From: Lachnospiraceae bacterium
GTDB lineage: Bacteria; Bacillota; Clostridia; Lachnospirales; Lachnospiraceae
Length of the DNA: 64,000 nt
Direction: 5' to 3'
Assembly: GCA_017535945.1 (NCBI GenBank)
Contig: JAFXTJ010000103.1
Span: 1 to 64,000 of the forward strand
A model generated the notes under the pieces. The model was not told where the DNA came from, ran no database searches, and was given only the letters and a program-made list of their open reading frames with translations. This document shows, piece after piece, positions 7,018 through 17,147 of this stretch (positions are counted from its first letter, which is position 1; every line of letters begins with the position of its first letter). The position numbers were made by a program, and so were the translations under genes.

Positions 7018-8421
7018 ATGGGCAATTCTGCAGGGAATTGGGATACGATGGAAGAAGAGGCGACCCGCCGCAAGTTTGAGCGGGCGCGCCTGCGTCATAA
7101 GCGCCGTGTGCGCAATCAGATGACGGCATATATGGTAGTGGCGATCCTGACGATCGCGGCAGGCGCAGGCCTTTTTATCGGCGGCAGACAGTTCGTCCAT
7201 GTGGTGGCGGAGCGCAGACTCGCCGCACAGCGCGCCAAGGAAGCAGAAGCTGCGGAGGCGACGGAAGAGACCGTAGCCGCACTTGAGGAAGAAGCCGCGG
7301 CGGCGGAAGAAGAGCAGGAGCAGCAGACGGTGGAGACACCGGAGCCCGCGGCAGAGGAGGAAGCAGGCCCCACGCGCGAGGAACTGCTGGGCGAGTATGT
7401 GGACAAGCTCCTCGCGGATATGCCTTTAAAGGATAAGGTTGCCGGGATGTTCCTGGTCACACCGGAGCAGCTCACCGGCGTGGACGCGGCGATCAAAGCC
7501 GGGGACGGCACGCAGGAAGCACTGCAGGACATGGCGGTAGGCGGACTCGTCTATTGCAGAAAGAATATCAAGAGCGAGGAGCAGATCGAAGAGATGCTCT
7601 CCGCGACAAGGGACATGAGCAAGTATCCGCTCTTCCTCGCGACGACGGAGCCCGGCGGCGATATGGGACATCTCACGGAGTCGCTGGCGCTGGAACAGGT
7701 CGCGTCTCCCGCGGCCATCGCCGAGAACGGGGATGCAAAGGCTGCCTATGAGGCGGGTGAGACGCTCGCCAAGCGGCTTGTCAAGGCCGGCTTCAGCATG
7801 AACGTGGCACCGGCCGTCAATCTCACAACAGAGAGCATGAACGATGAGGAACGCGCGCTGAGCTTCGGGAGCGATCCCGGAACGGCTTCGATCCTGCTGG
7901 GCGAAGAGGTGCGCGGCTTTGAAGAGAACGGGATCCGCACGGCGGTCGGTCTCTTCCCGACGAAGCCCGAGAAGGGCAAGGGCAATATCCCTACCACGGA
8001 TACGACGAAGCCGGATCTGGAGAACGGGGATTTCGTGATGGTCCAGGCGGCGATCAACGCGGGCTGCCGGATCGTGCAGGTGGGCAATCTCGCGGCACCC
8101 AGGATCGTGGGCGACAATACGCCCTGCTCGATGTCTACGGTCATCATCACGGAACTGCTCAGAGGGGATTTCGGATATGACGGGATCGTCATGACGGATG
8201 CCATGGACGATGCGGTGATCACGGATTACTACACGGCGGATCAGGCGGCGGTGGCCGCGATCAAGGCCGGCGCGGATGTGATCTACCGGCCCGAGGATCT
8301 GCAGAAAGCGATCGAAGGTGTCCTGGAGGCGGTGAACAGCGGCGCCATCCCGGAGAGCCGGATCGATGAATCCATCCGCAGGATCTATCTCGTCAAGTGT
8401 GAGGGACAGATCGAAGAGTAA
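7018..8421 (+). CDS. Membrane-anchored GH3 (NagZ-like) protein with altered active-site loop
   Basis: A protein of 467 aa. Residues 1-36 are charged and cytoplasmic, about 37-58 form one transmembrane helix, about 62-120 are a Glu/Ala-rich stalk, and about 125-465 are a glycoside hydrolase family 3 N-terminal barrel. The nucleophile region is present (YDGIVMTDAMDD), as is the barrel segment GLVYCRKNIKSEEQI. The NagZ signature KHFPGHG, whose loop supplies the acid/base His, is missing: the matching place reads GLFPTKPEKGKG. This may be a beta-N-acetylhexosaminidase of wall recycling with a changed mechanism, or a binding protein. It has its own promoter, and its stop lies 3 bp from the convergent gene's stop. 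Confidence 0.8.
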   Translation: MGNSAGNWDTMEEEATRRKFERARLRHKRRVRNQMTAYMVVAILTIAAGAGLFIGGRQFVHVVAERRLAAQRAKEAEAAEATEETVAALEEEAAAAEEEQEQQTVETPEPAAEEEAGPTREELLGEYVDKLLADMPLKDKVAGMFLVTPEQLTGVDAAIKAGDGTQEALQDMAVGGLVYCRKNIKSEEQIEEMLSATRDMSKYPLFLATTEPGGDMGHLTESLALEQVASPAAIAENGDAKAAYEAGETLAKRLVKAGFSMNVAPAVNLTTESMNDEERALSFGSDPGTASILLGEEVRGFEENGIRTAVGLFPTKPEKGKGNIPTTDTTKPDLENGDFVMVQAAINAGCRIVQVGNLAAPRIVGDNTPCSMSTVIITELLRGDFGYDGIVMTDAMDDAVITDYYTADQAAVAAIKAGADVIYRPEDLQKAIEGVLEAVNSGAIPESRIDESIRRIYLVKCEGQIEE

Positions 8422-8424
8422 GAG

Positions 8425-8700
8425 TTATTTGCGGCTGCCGCGGACGTGAACGCCTTTCATCTCGGCAACCAGTTCCTTGGCCCTGGGGATATCCGCCTTA
8501 TTGATGCGGAAGGTGCAGACGTCTTTCTTCGTACCGGTCAGAAAACGCTTCCACCAGCTGTCATTTTGCCATACGATATAGTAGGAAATGCGCTCCTGAA
8601 GAAATAACTTCTCGAGCGCTTCTTTTCTTTCGAGACCGACGACGCGGCAGAAAGGGACCTCGTTGTCGTAGATGGAATCCGGCGGCAGGATCGACGGCAT
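8425..8700 (-). CDS. Small hypothetical protein (DUF2007-like?)
   Basis: A soluble protein of 91 aa, mixed alpha/beta, with the core VPFCRVVGLERKEALEKLFL followed by YYIVWQNDSWWKRF and a basic C-terminus. The arrangement of a strand, a helix that could bind a partner, and a second strand resembles small DUF2007 'putative signal transducing' proteins, but the match is weak. It begins 20 bp after the acyl-CoA ligase gene with a good AAGGAGG site, so the two are probably co-transcribed. Confidence 0.7.
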   Translation of the reverse strand: MPSILPPDSIYDNEVPFCRVVGLERKEALEKLFLQERISYYIVWQNDSWWKRFLTGTKKDVCTFRINKADIPRAKELVAEMKGVHVRGSRK

Positions 8701-8720
8701 GGGAATCCTCCTTATATTCG

Positions 8721-10358
8721 TTAGCTGTTGTTCTCGGCAGCGACAAGCCCGGCGGCGCCGTAGATCTCACGGAGTCTGGGCTTTTCGATCTTGCCGGTGG
8801 GGTTGCGCGGGACATCGGCGAAGATGATGCGGCGGGGCCGCTTATACTTCGGCAGTGCCTGACAGAACGCGTTGACCGCATCCTCCGTGAGGGTGGTGCC
8901 CTCCATGGGGGAGATGATCGCCGCGGAGATCTCGCCCAGACGTCTGTCGGGGAGACCGATGACGGCCACATCCTTGATGCCGGGCATGCCGTGGAGGAAA
9001 TCCTCGATCTGCACGGGGTAGATGTTTTCACCGCCGGAGATGATGACGTCCTTCTTGCGGTCCACGAGCCAGTAGAAGCCGCCCTCATCCTGCATGGCCA
9101 TATCGCCGGTGTAGAGCCAGCCGGCATCGTCCATGACTTCTTTGGTGGCCGCTTCATCATTATAATAGCAGATCATGACGCCGGGGCCTTTGACGGCGAG
9201 CTCGCCGACTTCGCCCCTCTTCACATCCTGTCTGTTTTCGTCCACGATGCGGCATTCCCAGCCGTAGCCCGGCACACCGATGGCGCCCACATGGTCGATA
9301 TTCTCGATCCCGAGATGGACACAGCCGGGGCCGATGGATTCGGAGAGGCCGTAGTTGGTGTCGTAGTCGTGATGCGGGAAGTAGGCCTTCCAGCGCTTGA
9401 CCAGACTCTGCGGCACGGGCTGCGCGCCGATGTGCATGAGCCGCCAGTGCGACAGGTCATAATCGTCCTTTTTGAGCTTGCCGGTATCCAGCGCTTCCAG
9501 GATATCCTCCGCCCAGGGCACCAGAAGCCATACGATCGAGCACTTTTCCCTGGATACGGCATCCAGGATGGTCTCCGGAGTGGTGCCTTTTAACAGGACG
9601 GCCTTGCTGCCGGAGATGAGGCTGCCGAACCAGTGCATCTTGGCGCCCGTGTGATAGAGGGGCGGGATGCACAGGAAGACATCATCATGGGTCTGTCCGT
9701 GATGCTTCTGCTCGCAGCGCGCGGAATGGGAGAGGGCGCGGTGCTTGTGCAGGATCGCCTTGGGGAAGCCGGTGGTGCCGGACGAGAAGTAGATCGCCGC
9801 GTCATCGTCGTCCGTGAGGTCGATGAGCGGGTCGCGGCTCGAGCAATCGGCGGTGAGCTCCGCGTAGTCCTCCGCAAAGGAGGGGCAGCCGTTGCCGACG
9901 AAGAAGAGCAGGCGGTGGCTGGATATATTGTCGCAGATCTCCTCCACACGGCCGATGAATTCGGGACCGAAGACCAGGATGTCCGCCTCGGCCTTGTTCA
10001 CGCAGTATTCGATCTCATCAGCGGTGTAGCGGAAGTTGAGCGGGACCGCCAGCGCGCCGGTCTTTAAGATGCCGAAATAGATCGGGAGCCACTCGAGACA
10101 GTTCATGAGCAGAATCGCCACCTTATCCCCCTTCTTGATGCCGCGGGAGATGAGGAGATTGGCGAAGCGGTTCGCTTTTTCGTTAAAGACATACCAGGTG
10201 ATCTCCCGGCGATAGGGGATATTGCCCTCGGGCTGCATGAGGTCGTATTCCTTCCAGGTCATGCGCCGGTTGTCCTTGAGGGCGGGATTGAGCTCCACGA
10301 GGGCCACTTCGTCCCCGTAGAGCTTACAGTTGTGTTCGAGCAGGTCTGTGATGGGCAT
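8721..10358 (-). CDS. AMP-forming acyl-CoA synthetase/ligase
   Basis: A class I adenylate-forming enzyme of 545 aa. It carries the P-loop IYFSSGTTGFPKAILHKH, the A5-type motif TNYGLSESIG, the hinge and adenylate-binding motifs GWLYTGDMAMQDEGGFYW and DRKKDVIISGGENIYP, and the C-terminal catalytic lysine in PTGKIEKPRLRE. It activates a carboxylic acid to acyl-AMP and then acyl-CoA. Chain length or substrate (fatty, aromatic or bile acid) cannot be decided from motifs. No membrane segment is seen. It reads leftward from a strong promoter that lies back to back with the promoter of the FliD-C-like gene. Confidence 0.88.
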   Translation of the reverse strand: MPITDLLEHNCKLYGDEVALVELNPALKDNRRMTWKEYDLMQPEGNIPYRREITWYVFNEKANRFANLLISRGIKKGDKVAILLMNCLEWLPIYFGILKTGALAVPLNFRYTADEIEYCVNKAEADILVFGPEFIGRVEEICDNISSHRLLFFVGNGCPSFAEDYAELTADCSSRDPLIDLTDDDDAAIYFSSGTTGFPKAILHKHRALSHSARCEQKHHGQTHDDVFLCIPPLYHTGAKMHWFGSLISGSKAVLLKGTTPETILDAVSREKCSIVWLLVPWAEDILEALDTGKLKKDDYDLSHWRLMHIGAQPVPQSLVKRWKAYFPHHDYDTNYGLSESIGPGCVHLGIENIDHVGAIGVPGYGWECRIVDENRQDVKRGEVGELAVKGPGVMICYYNDEAATKEVMDDAGWLYTGDMAMQDEGGFYWLVDRKKDVIISGGENIYPVQIEDFLHGMPGIKDVAVIGLPDRRLGEISAAIISPMEGTTLTEDAVNAFCQALPKYKRPRRIIFADVPRNPTGKIEKPRLREIYGAAGLVAAENNS

Positions 10359-10431
10359 TTCCTAGTCCTTTCCGGGTTTTTTGATGACGTATCCGAAATC
10401 TGCGCTGTTCACATTTTGCGACAGCGAATCA

Positions 10432-10460
10432 ATGATATATAAATAAAGGAAAAATGTCAA
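10432..10460 (-). promoter_or_regulatory. Promoter of the acyl-CoA ligase operon
   Basis: On the minus strand TTGACA (10455-10460), 17-nt spacer, TATCAT (10432-10437). Its -35 is only 8 bp from the -35 of the divergent promoter. Confidence 0.75.
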
Positions 10461-10468
10461 TTAAAACC

Positions 10469-10497
10469 TTGACAGGAGCGGCGCGCGATGGTTTAAT
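10469..10497 (+). promoter_or_regulatory. Promoter of the FliD-C-like gene
   Basis: TTGACA (10469-10474), 17-nt spacer, TTTAAT (10492-10497). Back to back with the leftward promoter. Confidence 0.7.
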
Positions 10498-10568
10498 GTA
10501 GGCAGAGGTATTATATATTGTCTCGCCGGGAACAGGGATGTTTCCGAGTAATCAAAGGAGTGATGCGA

Positions 10569-11315
10569 ATGAAGATCAATACCAGACAGGATACCTCATT
10601 TCTCTTCAACAGCCTGAACACGGGGAAGTACACCGCTCCCACGGGCGTCAACGCGCTGGCCGGGCTGGTCTCCGACTACAACACGATCCGCAACGGCTCG
10701 TATAATAAGCTGGTCAAAGCTTATTATGCGAAGATGGGCGAGGACGACTCCGCGGCGAAGACCGCCGGGGAGAAGCAGACCGCCAAAGCCGAGACCAAGG
10801 CCGCCACGGCAGCCCGGGAGTACAACGGGATCGCTAAGGACGCCTCGAAGTTAAAGAGCGCGACGGAGGCCCTCTCGGAGGATGCCAAGGTCAACCTCTT
10901 CGAGGACAAGGGGGAAGGCGCAGACCGGGAGAAGATCAACGGCGCGGTGTCCGATTTCGTGGACAGCTACAACTCGCTGATCAAGAGCGCCGGTTCTTCA
11001 GGCAACAGCACGGTCCGCTCCAGAGCGGAGATGATGGTCGGTCTCTCCGTCAACTACGGCATGAAGCTCGCGGGCATCGGGATCACCGTCAATGAGAACG
11101 GCTCCCTCTCCCTGGACAAAGAGAAGCTCGCGGCGGCTAGTACCGATTCGGTGAAGGCCCTCTTCAACGGGCGCAATTCCTTTGCCGACAGAGTGGATGC
11201 TTCGGCGAAGGTCATCGAGAGCGGCGCGCAGAAAGCGGCGCAGTCCGGTAGCACCTATTCCGCTTCGGGCAGCGGCGTGCCGGATGTCACCTCGGTGTGG
11301 AATTCCCTCGTATGA
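10569..11315 (+). CDS. Orphan protein resembling the FliD C-terminal region
   Basis: A hydrophilic protein of 248 aa without signal peptide or membrane segment. Residues about 140-225 resemble the end of flagellar capping protein FliD: a YNSLIKSAG segment, then LAGIGITVNENGSLSLDKEKLA and VKALFNG. The first 130 residues are Lys/Ala-rich and helical, with none of the FliD N-terminal domain. No flagellar gene is nearby. I start at 10569 because AAAGGAG (10554-10560) has the best spacing there; ATG 10563 is too close. A monocistronic unit with its own promoter and terminator. Function unknown; export by a flagellar-type route is only a guess. Confidence 0.7.
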   Translation: MKINTRQDTSFLFNSLNTGKYTAPTGVNALAGLVSDYNTIRNGSYNKLVKAYYAKMGEDDSAAKTAGEKQTAKAETKAATAAREYNGIAKDASKLKSATEALSEDAKVNLFEDKGEGADREKINGAVSDFVDSYNSLIKSAGSSGNSTVRSRAEMMVGLSVNYGMKLAGIGITVNENGSLSLDKEKLAAASTDSVKALFNGRNSFADRVDASAKVIESGAQKAAQSGSTYSASGSGVPDVTSVWNSLV

Positions 11316-11342
11316 CCGGGTGAGGATCCTGAAACAGCAACG

Positions 11343-11380
11343 AAACAGCCGTCATCCATCCGGGTGGCGGCTGTTTGTTT
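11343..11380 (+). terminator. Intrinsic terminator
   Basis: A long hairpin: AAACAGCCG pairs with CGGCTGTTT and the stem continues toward an ATCC loop. GTTT follows. Confidence 0.85.
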
Positions 11381-11421
11381 CCTGCGCAGGGCAGGGAGCA
11401 TCTATCACGTAAGGGGGACAC

Positions 11422-12603
11422 ATGCAGTACAGAACAGATCCGAAAAGCGGCAACAGACTCTCGGCGCTCGGCTACGGGTGCATGCGCTATACCAAAAAGG
11501 GCGGCGCGATCGACCAGGAGAAAGCGGAGCGGGAGATGCTCCTCGCGCTCGAGAAGGGCGTCAACTATTTTGATACCGCCTATGTCTACAACGGCTGCGA
11601 GGTCTGCCTCGGCCGCTTTATCAAAAAGTATGACTGCAGGGACAGACTCTTTATCGCCACCAAGCTCCCCCAGTACCGGGTGACGAAGCCCGGGGATCCG
11701 GAGCGGTATTTCGCGGAGGAGCTGGAACGCCTGCAGACCGATCATGTCGACTATTATCTCCTGCACATGATGAATGACATCCGCAGCTGGGAGCGGTTAA
11801 AGTCCCTCGGGATCGAGGACTGGATCCGGCAGAAGAAGGAGAGCGGGCAGATCCGGAACATCGGCTTCTCCTTCCACGGCGGCACCAGCGCGTTCCGCGC
11901 CCTGCTGGACGCAAGGGACTGGGATTTCTGCCAGATCCAGTTCAATTATCTCGACGAGCACGCACAGGCGGGGATCGAGGGCCTGAACTATGCCCATGAA
12001 AAAGGTCTGCCCGTGATCATCATGGAGCCGCTGCGCGGCGGGCGTCTCGTGAACGGCCTCCCGGCACAGGCGCTGCGGGAATTTGAGAAGGCCCCGGTGA
12101 AGCGCAGCCCCGCAGACTGGGGACTCCGCTGGGTCTGGAACCATCCCGCGGTGACGGTCGTCCTCTCCGGGATGAATGCCGTGGAGCAGGTGGAGGAGAA
12201 CTGCCGGATCGCGTCGGAGAGCCTGCCGGATTCCCTGACGGAGGAGGAACTGGCGATGTATGCGCGTGTGGTATCCGCGATCCGCAGTGTGGTCAAGGTC
12301 GGCTGCACGGGCTGCGGCTACTGCCAGCCCTGCCCGAAGGGGGTGGATATCCCGACCTGCTTCTCGGCCTACAATGCGAGCTATTCGACCGGTTATTTCG
12401 ACGGCCTCCGCGAGTATTTCATGTGCACGGCGCTGCGAAAGGAGCGATCCAATGCGTCGCAGTGCGTGAAATGCGGCAAATGCGAGCAGGTCTGCCCGCA
12501 GGGGATCCATATCCGCGACGAGCTCGATCACGTGAAGAAACGCTTTGAGAATCCGGTCTACCGCATCGTGACGGCGGCCGCCGGAAAGTTCTGGAGATAC
12601 TGA
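11422..12603 (+). CDS. Aldo/keto reductase with C-terminal 4Fe-4S domain
   Basis: A protein of 393 aa. Residues 1-285 form the (beta/alpha)8 aldo/keto reductase barrel with the catalytic set visible: Asp and Tyr in FDTAYVYNGCE, Lys in FIATKLP, His in YYLLHMM. The C-terminal 100 residues carry two cysteine clusters, CTGCGYCQPCPKG and CVKCGKCEQVCPQG, typical of bacterial-type ferredoxin binding. Such fused enzymes are common in anaerobic Clostridia; the physiological substrate is unknown. GGGGG lies before the ATG, and the gene follows a terminator. Confidence 0.9.
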   Translation: MQYRTDPKSGNRLSALGYGCMRYTKKGGAIDQEKAEREMLLALEKGVNYFDTAYVYNGCEVCLGRFIKKYDCRDRLFIATKLPQYRVTKPGDPERYFAEELERLQTDHVDYYLLHMMNDIRSWERLKSLGIEDWIRQKKESGQIRNIGFSFHGGTSAFRALLDARDWDFCQIQFNYLDEHAQAGIEGLNYAHEKGLPVIIMEPLRGGRLVNGLPAQALREFEKAPVKRSPADWGLRWVWNHPAVTVVLSGMNAVEQVEENCRIASESLPDSLTEEELAMYARVVSAIRSVVKVGCTGCGYCQPCPKGVDIPTCFSAYNASYSTGYFDGLREYFMCTALRKERSNASQCVKCGKCEQVCPQGIHIRDELDHVKKRFENPVYRIVTAAAGKFWRY

Positions 12604-12612
12604 CCGGGTTCT

Positions 12613-12641
12613 TTGACCCGGCCGCCATTCTGTGATATAAT
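12613..12641 (+). promoter_or_regulatory. Promoter of ftsK
   Basis: TTGACC (12613-12618), 17-nt spacer, TATAAT (12636-12641). The start expected 7 nt downstream coincides with the ATG at 12649, and no ribosome site lies between. Confidence 0.7.
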
Positions 12642-12648
12642 CTTCCGC

Positions 12649-15384
12649 ATGGCACAGACGAGGAAACAGGGTTCCGGCGGCAGCAGAGCACGCTCGGGGC
12701 GGGGCAGCAGCGCACCGCAGGGAGCACCCCGCCGCAGGGAACCGGAATATCAAAATGAATCCAGAGGCACCGAGATCATCCTGCTGATCCTTGGTGCCCT
12801 GGTTTTGTTCCTTTTTTTATGTAATTTCGGCATCTGCGGGAGCTTCGGGAACCTGCTCCGGTACTTCATGTTCGGTCTTTTCGGGTTGCCGGCGTACATC
12901 ACGCCGCCGCTCATTCTTTTCGCCGCGCTCTACGGCTATGCCAGGGACTTCGACACCCGTTCCACGCTCAAGACGATCGCCGGCACCGGCGTGTATGTGG
13001 CGACGGGGATGATCTGCGAGATCTTCTCCGGCCATATCGGTCAGATGGAGAAATATTCCCTGCCGGAGCTCTACCGGCTCTGCGGTTCCGGCCGCAGCGG
13101 CGGCGGGATCATCGCCGGATCGCTGGCCTACGGCTGCCGCACGACCCTCGGCGGTGTGGGAACGGGGCTGCTGCTCGCCGCACTCCTCATCGTCTGCGCG
13201 GTGGTGCTGACGGACCGCTCCTTTATCCGGGGGATGAAGAAGGGCGGCAGGATCGTGGCGGATTCCACGTCCCGTACCATGCGGGATATGCGCGAGCGCG
13301 GCAGGGATCGCAGACAGCGCAATGAGGAGAGAAGACAGCGGCTGGAGGAGGAGCGCCGCCTGCAGCTCGAGATGAAAGAGGACGAGAAGCTCCTGCGCCG
13401 CGACCGCAAGGGATCCGGGGTGACGCTGAACACCCGGCTCGAGCGGGAAGACGGCGATGAGGAGTATGAAGAGGAGAGCCGCGATGATCTGTTCGTGCCG
13501 GACGGCCGCAGGGTGCGGGATGATGTGCACGAGATCACGATCCACCGGTATGACAACGCGGAGACGCTGCCCGCACCGGTCCGTGCGGAGGAAGAGCCCG
13601 AGGATCCGATGAAGGTGCGCGGCAATGTCCGCGAGATCCTGCCGGAGGAAGGGGACGAGCTGCCGCCGGTTTCCGTGCCGGGACCCGTGAAGGAGGAGCG
13701 CGAAGAGGAGCCGTATCAGGCGCCTGCCGCCTCTGCCGGGCCGAAGAAGCCCAAGGGGTCTTTCTTTGACGATGAGGATGAGGACGCGGAGGAGGTGCCG
13801 GAGCCTGTCGTGAAAAAGCCCGCCGCCCGTGCGGCGAAGAAGCCGGCGGATCCGATGCAGGCCTCCGTCCCGGGCGCGAAAGCTGTCAAAGACAAGACGA
13901 ACAAGCCCTATGAATTCCCGCCGATCGATCTGTTAAAGGCCGGCAAGCCCGTGAGCGCGGACAGCGAGCGGCATCTCAAGGATACGGCAGCGAGACTCGA
14001 GGAGGCTCTTTCCACCTACGGCGTCAATGCCAGAGTCGTCGCGGTCAGCCGCGGTCCCGCCGTCACCCGCTTCGAACTGCAGCCGGAGGCGGGGACCAAG
14101 GTCAGCAAATTCCTGAATCTCACCGATGATATCAAGATGTATCTTGCGGCCACGGATATCCGCATCGAGGCACCCATTCCCGGCAAATCCGCCGTGGGGA
14201 TCGAGGTGCCCAACAAGGTCACCGAGGCGGTGATGCTGCGCGATGTCGTGGATTCCCCCGCATTCCGTAATTTCAAGTCCAATATGGCCTTCGGGGCCGG
14301 CAAGGATCTGACAGGAGCGCCGGTGGTCGCGGATCTGGCGGCCATGCCGCATGTCCTGATCGCCGGTGCCACGGGTTCCGGCAAATCCGTCTGCATCAAT
14401 ACGATCATCATGAGCATTCTCTACAAGGCTTCGCCCGAGGATGTCCGTCTCATCATGATCGATCCCAAGGTCGTGGAGCTCTCGGTCTACAACGGGATCC
14501 CGCATCTGCTGATCCCGGTGGTCACGGATCCGCAGCAGGCGGCCGGCGCGCTCAACTGGGCGGTCGCCGAGATGACCAGGCGCTACAAGCTCTTCGCGGA
14601 TACGGGTGTGCGTGATCTCGAGGGTTACAGAGAGCATATCGGCCGGATGAAGGAGGCGGAACGGCTGGAGGCCGGCCTCTTCAAGATGCCGCAGATCCTG
14701 GTGATCGTGGACGAACTCGCGGATCTCATGATGACCTGCGGCAAGGATGTGGAGGCAGCGATCGTGCGTCTGACCCAGCTGGCCCGCGCGGCCGGGATCC
14801 ATCTCGTGATCGCCACGCAGCGTCCCTCCGTCGATGTCATCACGGGTCTTATCAAGGCCAATATGCCCAGCCGCATTGCCTTTGCGGTGAGCAGCAATAC
14901 CGATTCCCGTACGATCCTCGACATGCCGGGTGCCGAGCGGCTCCTCGGAAAGGGCGACATGCTATTCTTCCCCAAGGGCTACAACCGGCCCGCCCGTGTG
15001 CAGGGCGCCTATGTGTCGGATGATGAAGTGACCAGGGTCGTCTCCTTTATCAGGGCACAGGAATACCATGTATCGGGCTCCGAGAGCTCCGCCGATATCG
15101 CCAAAGCCATGGAGAGCTCGGTGGTCGCCGCCGGAGGCGCGGGAGAGGACGGCGGCGGTGACCGCGACGCATTCTTCGTCGATGCCGCCCGCATGGTCAT
15201 CGGCAAGGAGAAGGCGTCCATTGGCATGCTGCAGCGGGTCTTCAAGGTCGGCTTCAACCGCGCCGCGAGGATCATGGACCAGCTGTGCGAGGCCGGCGTG
15301 GTCAGCGAGGAGGAGGGCACCAAACCCAGACGGGTGCTCATGACACAGAGTGAATTTGATGCATTTCTGGAGAGCGATGAGTAG
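12649..15384 (+). CDS. ftsK: DNA translocase FtsK/SpoIIIE
   Basis: A septal DNA pump of 911 aa. After a basic N-terminus come several membrane helices (about residues 45-190), then a charged linker (about 195-440) rich in Arg, Glu and Pro. The RecA-like motor follows, with Walker [13 protein letters not shown], Walker [13 protein letters not shown] and the conserved [16 protein letters not shown]. The last about 65 residues are the winged-helix gamma domain that reads KOPS/SRS sequences ([25 protein letters not shown]). I start at MAQTRKQ (12649). There is no Shine-Dalgarno, but a strong promoter ends 7 nt upstream, so the message may be leaderless. Confidence 0.95.
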   Translation: MAQTRKQGSGGSRARSGRGSSAPQGAPRRREPEYQNESRGTEIILLILGALVLFLFLCNFGICGSFGNLLRYFMFGLFGLPAYITPPLILFAALYGYARDFDTRSTLKTIAGTGVYVATGMICEIFSGHIGQMEKYSLPELYRLCGSGRSGGGIIAGSLAYGCRTTLGGVGTGLLLAALLIVCAVVLTDRSFIRGMKKGGRIVADSTSRTMRDMRERGRDRRQRNEERRQRLEEERRLQLEMKEDEKLLRRDRKGSGVTLNTRLEREDGDEEYEEESRDDLFVPDGRRVRDDVHEITIHRYDNAETLPAPVRAEEEPEDPMKVRGNVREILPEEGDELPPVSVPGPVKEEREEEPYQAPAASAGPKKPKGSFFDDEDEDAEEVPEPVVKKPAARAAKKPADPMQASVPGAKAVKDKTNKPYEFPPIDLLKAGKPVSADSERHLKDTAARLEEALSTYGVNARVVAVSRGPAVTRFELQPEAGTKVSKFLNLTDDIKMYLAATDIRIEAPIPGKSAVGIEVPNKVTEAVMLRDVVDSPAFRNFKSNMAFGAGKDLTGAPVVADLAAMPHVLIAGATGSGKSVCINTIIMSILYKASPEDVRLIMIDPKVVELSVYNGIPHLLIPVVTDPQQAAGALNWAVAEMTRRYKLFADTGVRDLEGYREHIGRMKEAERLEAGLFKMPQILVIVDELADLMMTCGKDVEAAIVRLTQLARAAGIHLVIATQRPSVDVITGLIKANMPSRIAFAVSSNTDSRTILDMPGAERLLGKGDMLFFPKGYNRPARVQGAYVSDDEVTRVVSFIRAQEYHVSGSESSADIAKAMESSVVAAGGAGEDGGGDRDAFFVDAARMVIGKEKASIGMLQRVFKVGFNRAARIMDQLCEAGVVSEEEGTKPRRVLMTQSEFDAFLESDE

Positions 15385-15399
15385 AGGAAGTTCATAGAC

Positions 15400-15462
15400 G
15401 TGACAGAGGGACAGAAAGATCAGGAAACGGAAGCAGAACAGAGAAACAAGGAGGAAATGTGA
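15400..15462 (+). CDS. Possible 20-aa leader peptide before fhs
   Basis: A GTG-initiated ORF of 20 codons, highly charged (Glu, Gln, Lys, Arg), with AGAGGAAG upstream. Its stop shares one base with the fhs ATG (ATGTGATG), an arrangement suited to translational coupling. It may be only the spacer that contains the fhs ribosome site. Confidence 0.3.
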   Translation: MTEGQKDQETEAEQRNKEEM

Positions 15463-17132
15463 TGAAGTCGGATATTGAGATCTCCCAGGCAGCAGAGTTA
15501 AAGCCCATCAGAGAAGTGGCGGCATCCGTCGGGATCCCCGAGGAGGCGCTGGAATACTACGGGCGCGGCAAGGCCAAGCTCACGGAGGAGTATTTAAAGG
15601 AACTCTCCGGACGGCCGGAGGGTAAACTGATCCTCGTCACCGCGATCAACCCGACGCCTGCCGGCGAAGGCAAGACCACGACGAGCGTGGGCCTTGGCGA
15701 TGCGCTGCACAGACTCGGCAAAAAGACCGTGATCGCGCTCCGCGAGCCCTCTCTGGGACCCTGCTTCGGTGTCAAGGGCGGCGCGGCCGGCGGCGGCTAT
15801 GCGCAGGTCATCCCGATGGAGGACTTAAACCTCCATTTCACCGGCGACTTCCATGCGATCACCTCCGCCAATAACCTGCTGGCGGCGATGCTGGACAATC
15901 ACATCAAGCAGGGCAATACGCTCAGGATCGACACCAAGCGCATTGTCTGGAAGCGCTGCGTGGACATGAACGACCGCGCGCTGCGCAATGTGGTCATCGG
16001 CCTCGGCGATTCCGGCGACGGGATCACGAGAGAGGATCATTTCGCGATCACCGTGGCGACGGAGATCATGGCGGTCTTCTGCCTGGCCCGTGACATGACT
16101 GACCTGAAGGAGCGTCTGGGCCGGATCATCGTGGCCTACGATATGGACAAGAATCCCGTGACGGCGAAGGATCTCAAGGCGGTGGGCGCCATGGCGGCCC
16201 TGTTAAAGGATGCCATCAAGCCCAATCTCGTGCAGACGCTTGAGCACACGCCCGTCATCGTGCACGGCGGTCCCTTCGCCAATATCGCGCACGGCTGCAA
16301 CTCCGTGCGTGCCACGAGAGCGGCACTCGCCCTCTCCGATATCACGGTCACGGAGGCCGGCTTCGGTGCGGACCTGGGTGCCGAGAAATTCCTGGATATC
16401 AAGTGCCGCGCGGCGGGCTTAAAGCCCGATGCGATCGTCCTCGTGGCGACGGTCCGCGCCCTCAAGTATAACGGCGGCGTCCCCAAGGCGGAGCTTGGCT
16501 CGGAGAACCTCGATGCGTTAAAGAAGGGCATCGTCAATCTCGAGAAGCACATCGAGAACCTCAAGCTCTACGGTGTGCCGGTCGTGGTGACGCTCAATGC
16601 CTTTACCTCCGACACGCAGGCGGAGCTCGATTACGTGAAGAGCTTCTGCGAGGAGCGCGGCTGTGCCTTTGCCCTGTCCGAAGTCTGGGAGAAGGGCGGC
16701 GCCGGCGGCGAAGCGCTCGCAAAGCAGGTGCTGGATACGCTGGAGAATAAGAAGAGCGATTATCATCCCATCTATCCGGATGAGATGTCCCCGAAGGAGA
16801 AGATCGAGACCGTTGCGACGAAGATCTACGGCGCGGACGGCGTGAATTTCTCCGCCAAGGCCTTAAAGGAGCTCGCCACCGCGGAGAAGCTGGGCTTCTC
16901 GAATTTCCCGGTGTGCATGGCCAAGACCCAGTACTCGCTGTCGGATGACCCGTCCCTGCTGGGACGGCCCACCGGCTACAATATCGAAGTGCGCGACGTC
17001 TATGTCAGTGCGGGCGCGGGCTTCATCGTGGCACTGTGCGGCACGATCCTGACCATGCCGGGTCTGCCCAAGCGGCCGGCCGCGGAGGACATCGATGTGA
17101 ATGAGGATGGACAGATCGTCGGACTGTTCTGA
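15462..17132 (+). CDS. fhs: Formate-tetrahydrofolate ligase
   Basis: This ATP-dependent enzyme joins formate to THF, making 10-formyl-THF. Length is 556 aa, normal. The nucleotide loop [18 protein letters not shown] lies near residues 65-82, followed by [22 protein letters not shown] in two adjacent strands and [19 protein letters not shown]. The ATG at 15462 is 7 nt after AAGGAGG; a GTG just before it is less likely. folD follows within 15 bp, so the two act as a one-carbon operon. In an anaerobe this supplies purine synthesis or runs in the reverse direction. Confidence 0.97.
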   Translation: MKSDIEISQAAELKPIREVAASVGIPEEALEYYGRGKAKLTEEYLKELSGRPEGKLILVTAINPTPAGEGKTTTSVGLGDALHRLGKKTVIALREPSLGPCFGVKGGAAGGGYAQVIPMEDLNLHFTGDFHAITSANNLLAAMLDNHIKQGNTLRIDTKRIVWKRCVDMNDRALRNVVIGLGDSGDGITREDHFAITVATEIMAVFCLARDMTDLKERLGRIIVAYDMDKNPVTAKDLKAVGAMAALLKDAIKPNLVQTLEHTPVIVHGGPFANIAHGCNSVRATRAALALSDITVTEAGFGADLGAEKFLDIKCRAAGLKPDAIVLVATVRALKYNGGVPKAELGSENLDALKKGIVNLEKHIENLKLYGVPVVVTLNAFTSDTQAELDYVKSFCEERGCAFALSEVWEKGGAGGEALAKQVLDTLENKKSDYHPIYPDEMSPKEKIETVATKIYGADGVNFSAKALKELATAEKLGFSNFPVCMAKTQYSLSDDPSLLGRPTGYNIEVRDVYVSAGAGFIVALCGTILTMPGLPKRPAAEDIDVNEDGQIVGLF

Positions 17133-17147
17133 CGGACGGAGGCAGCG

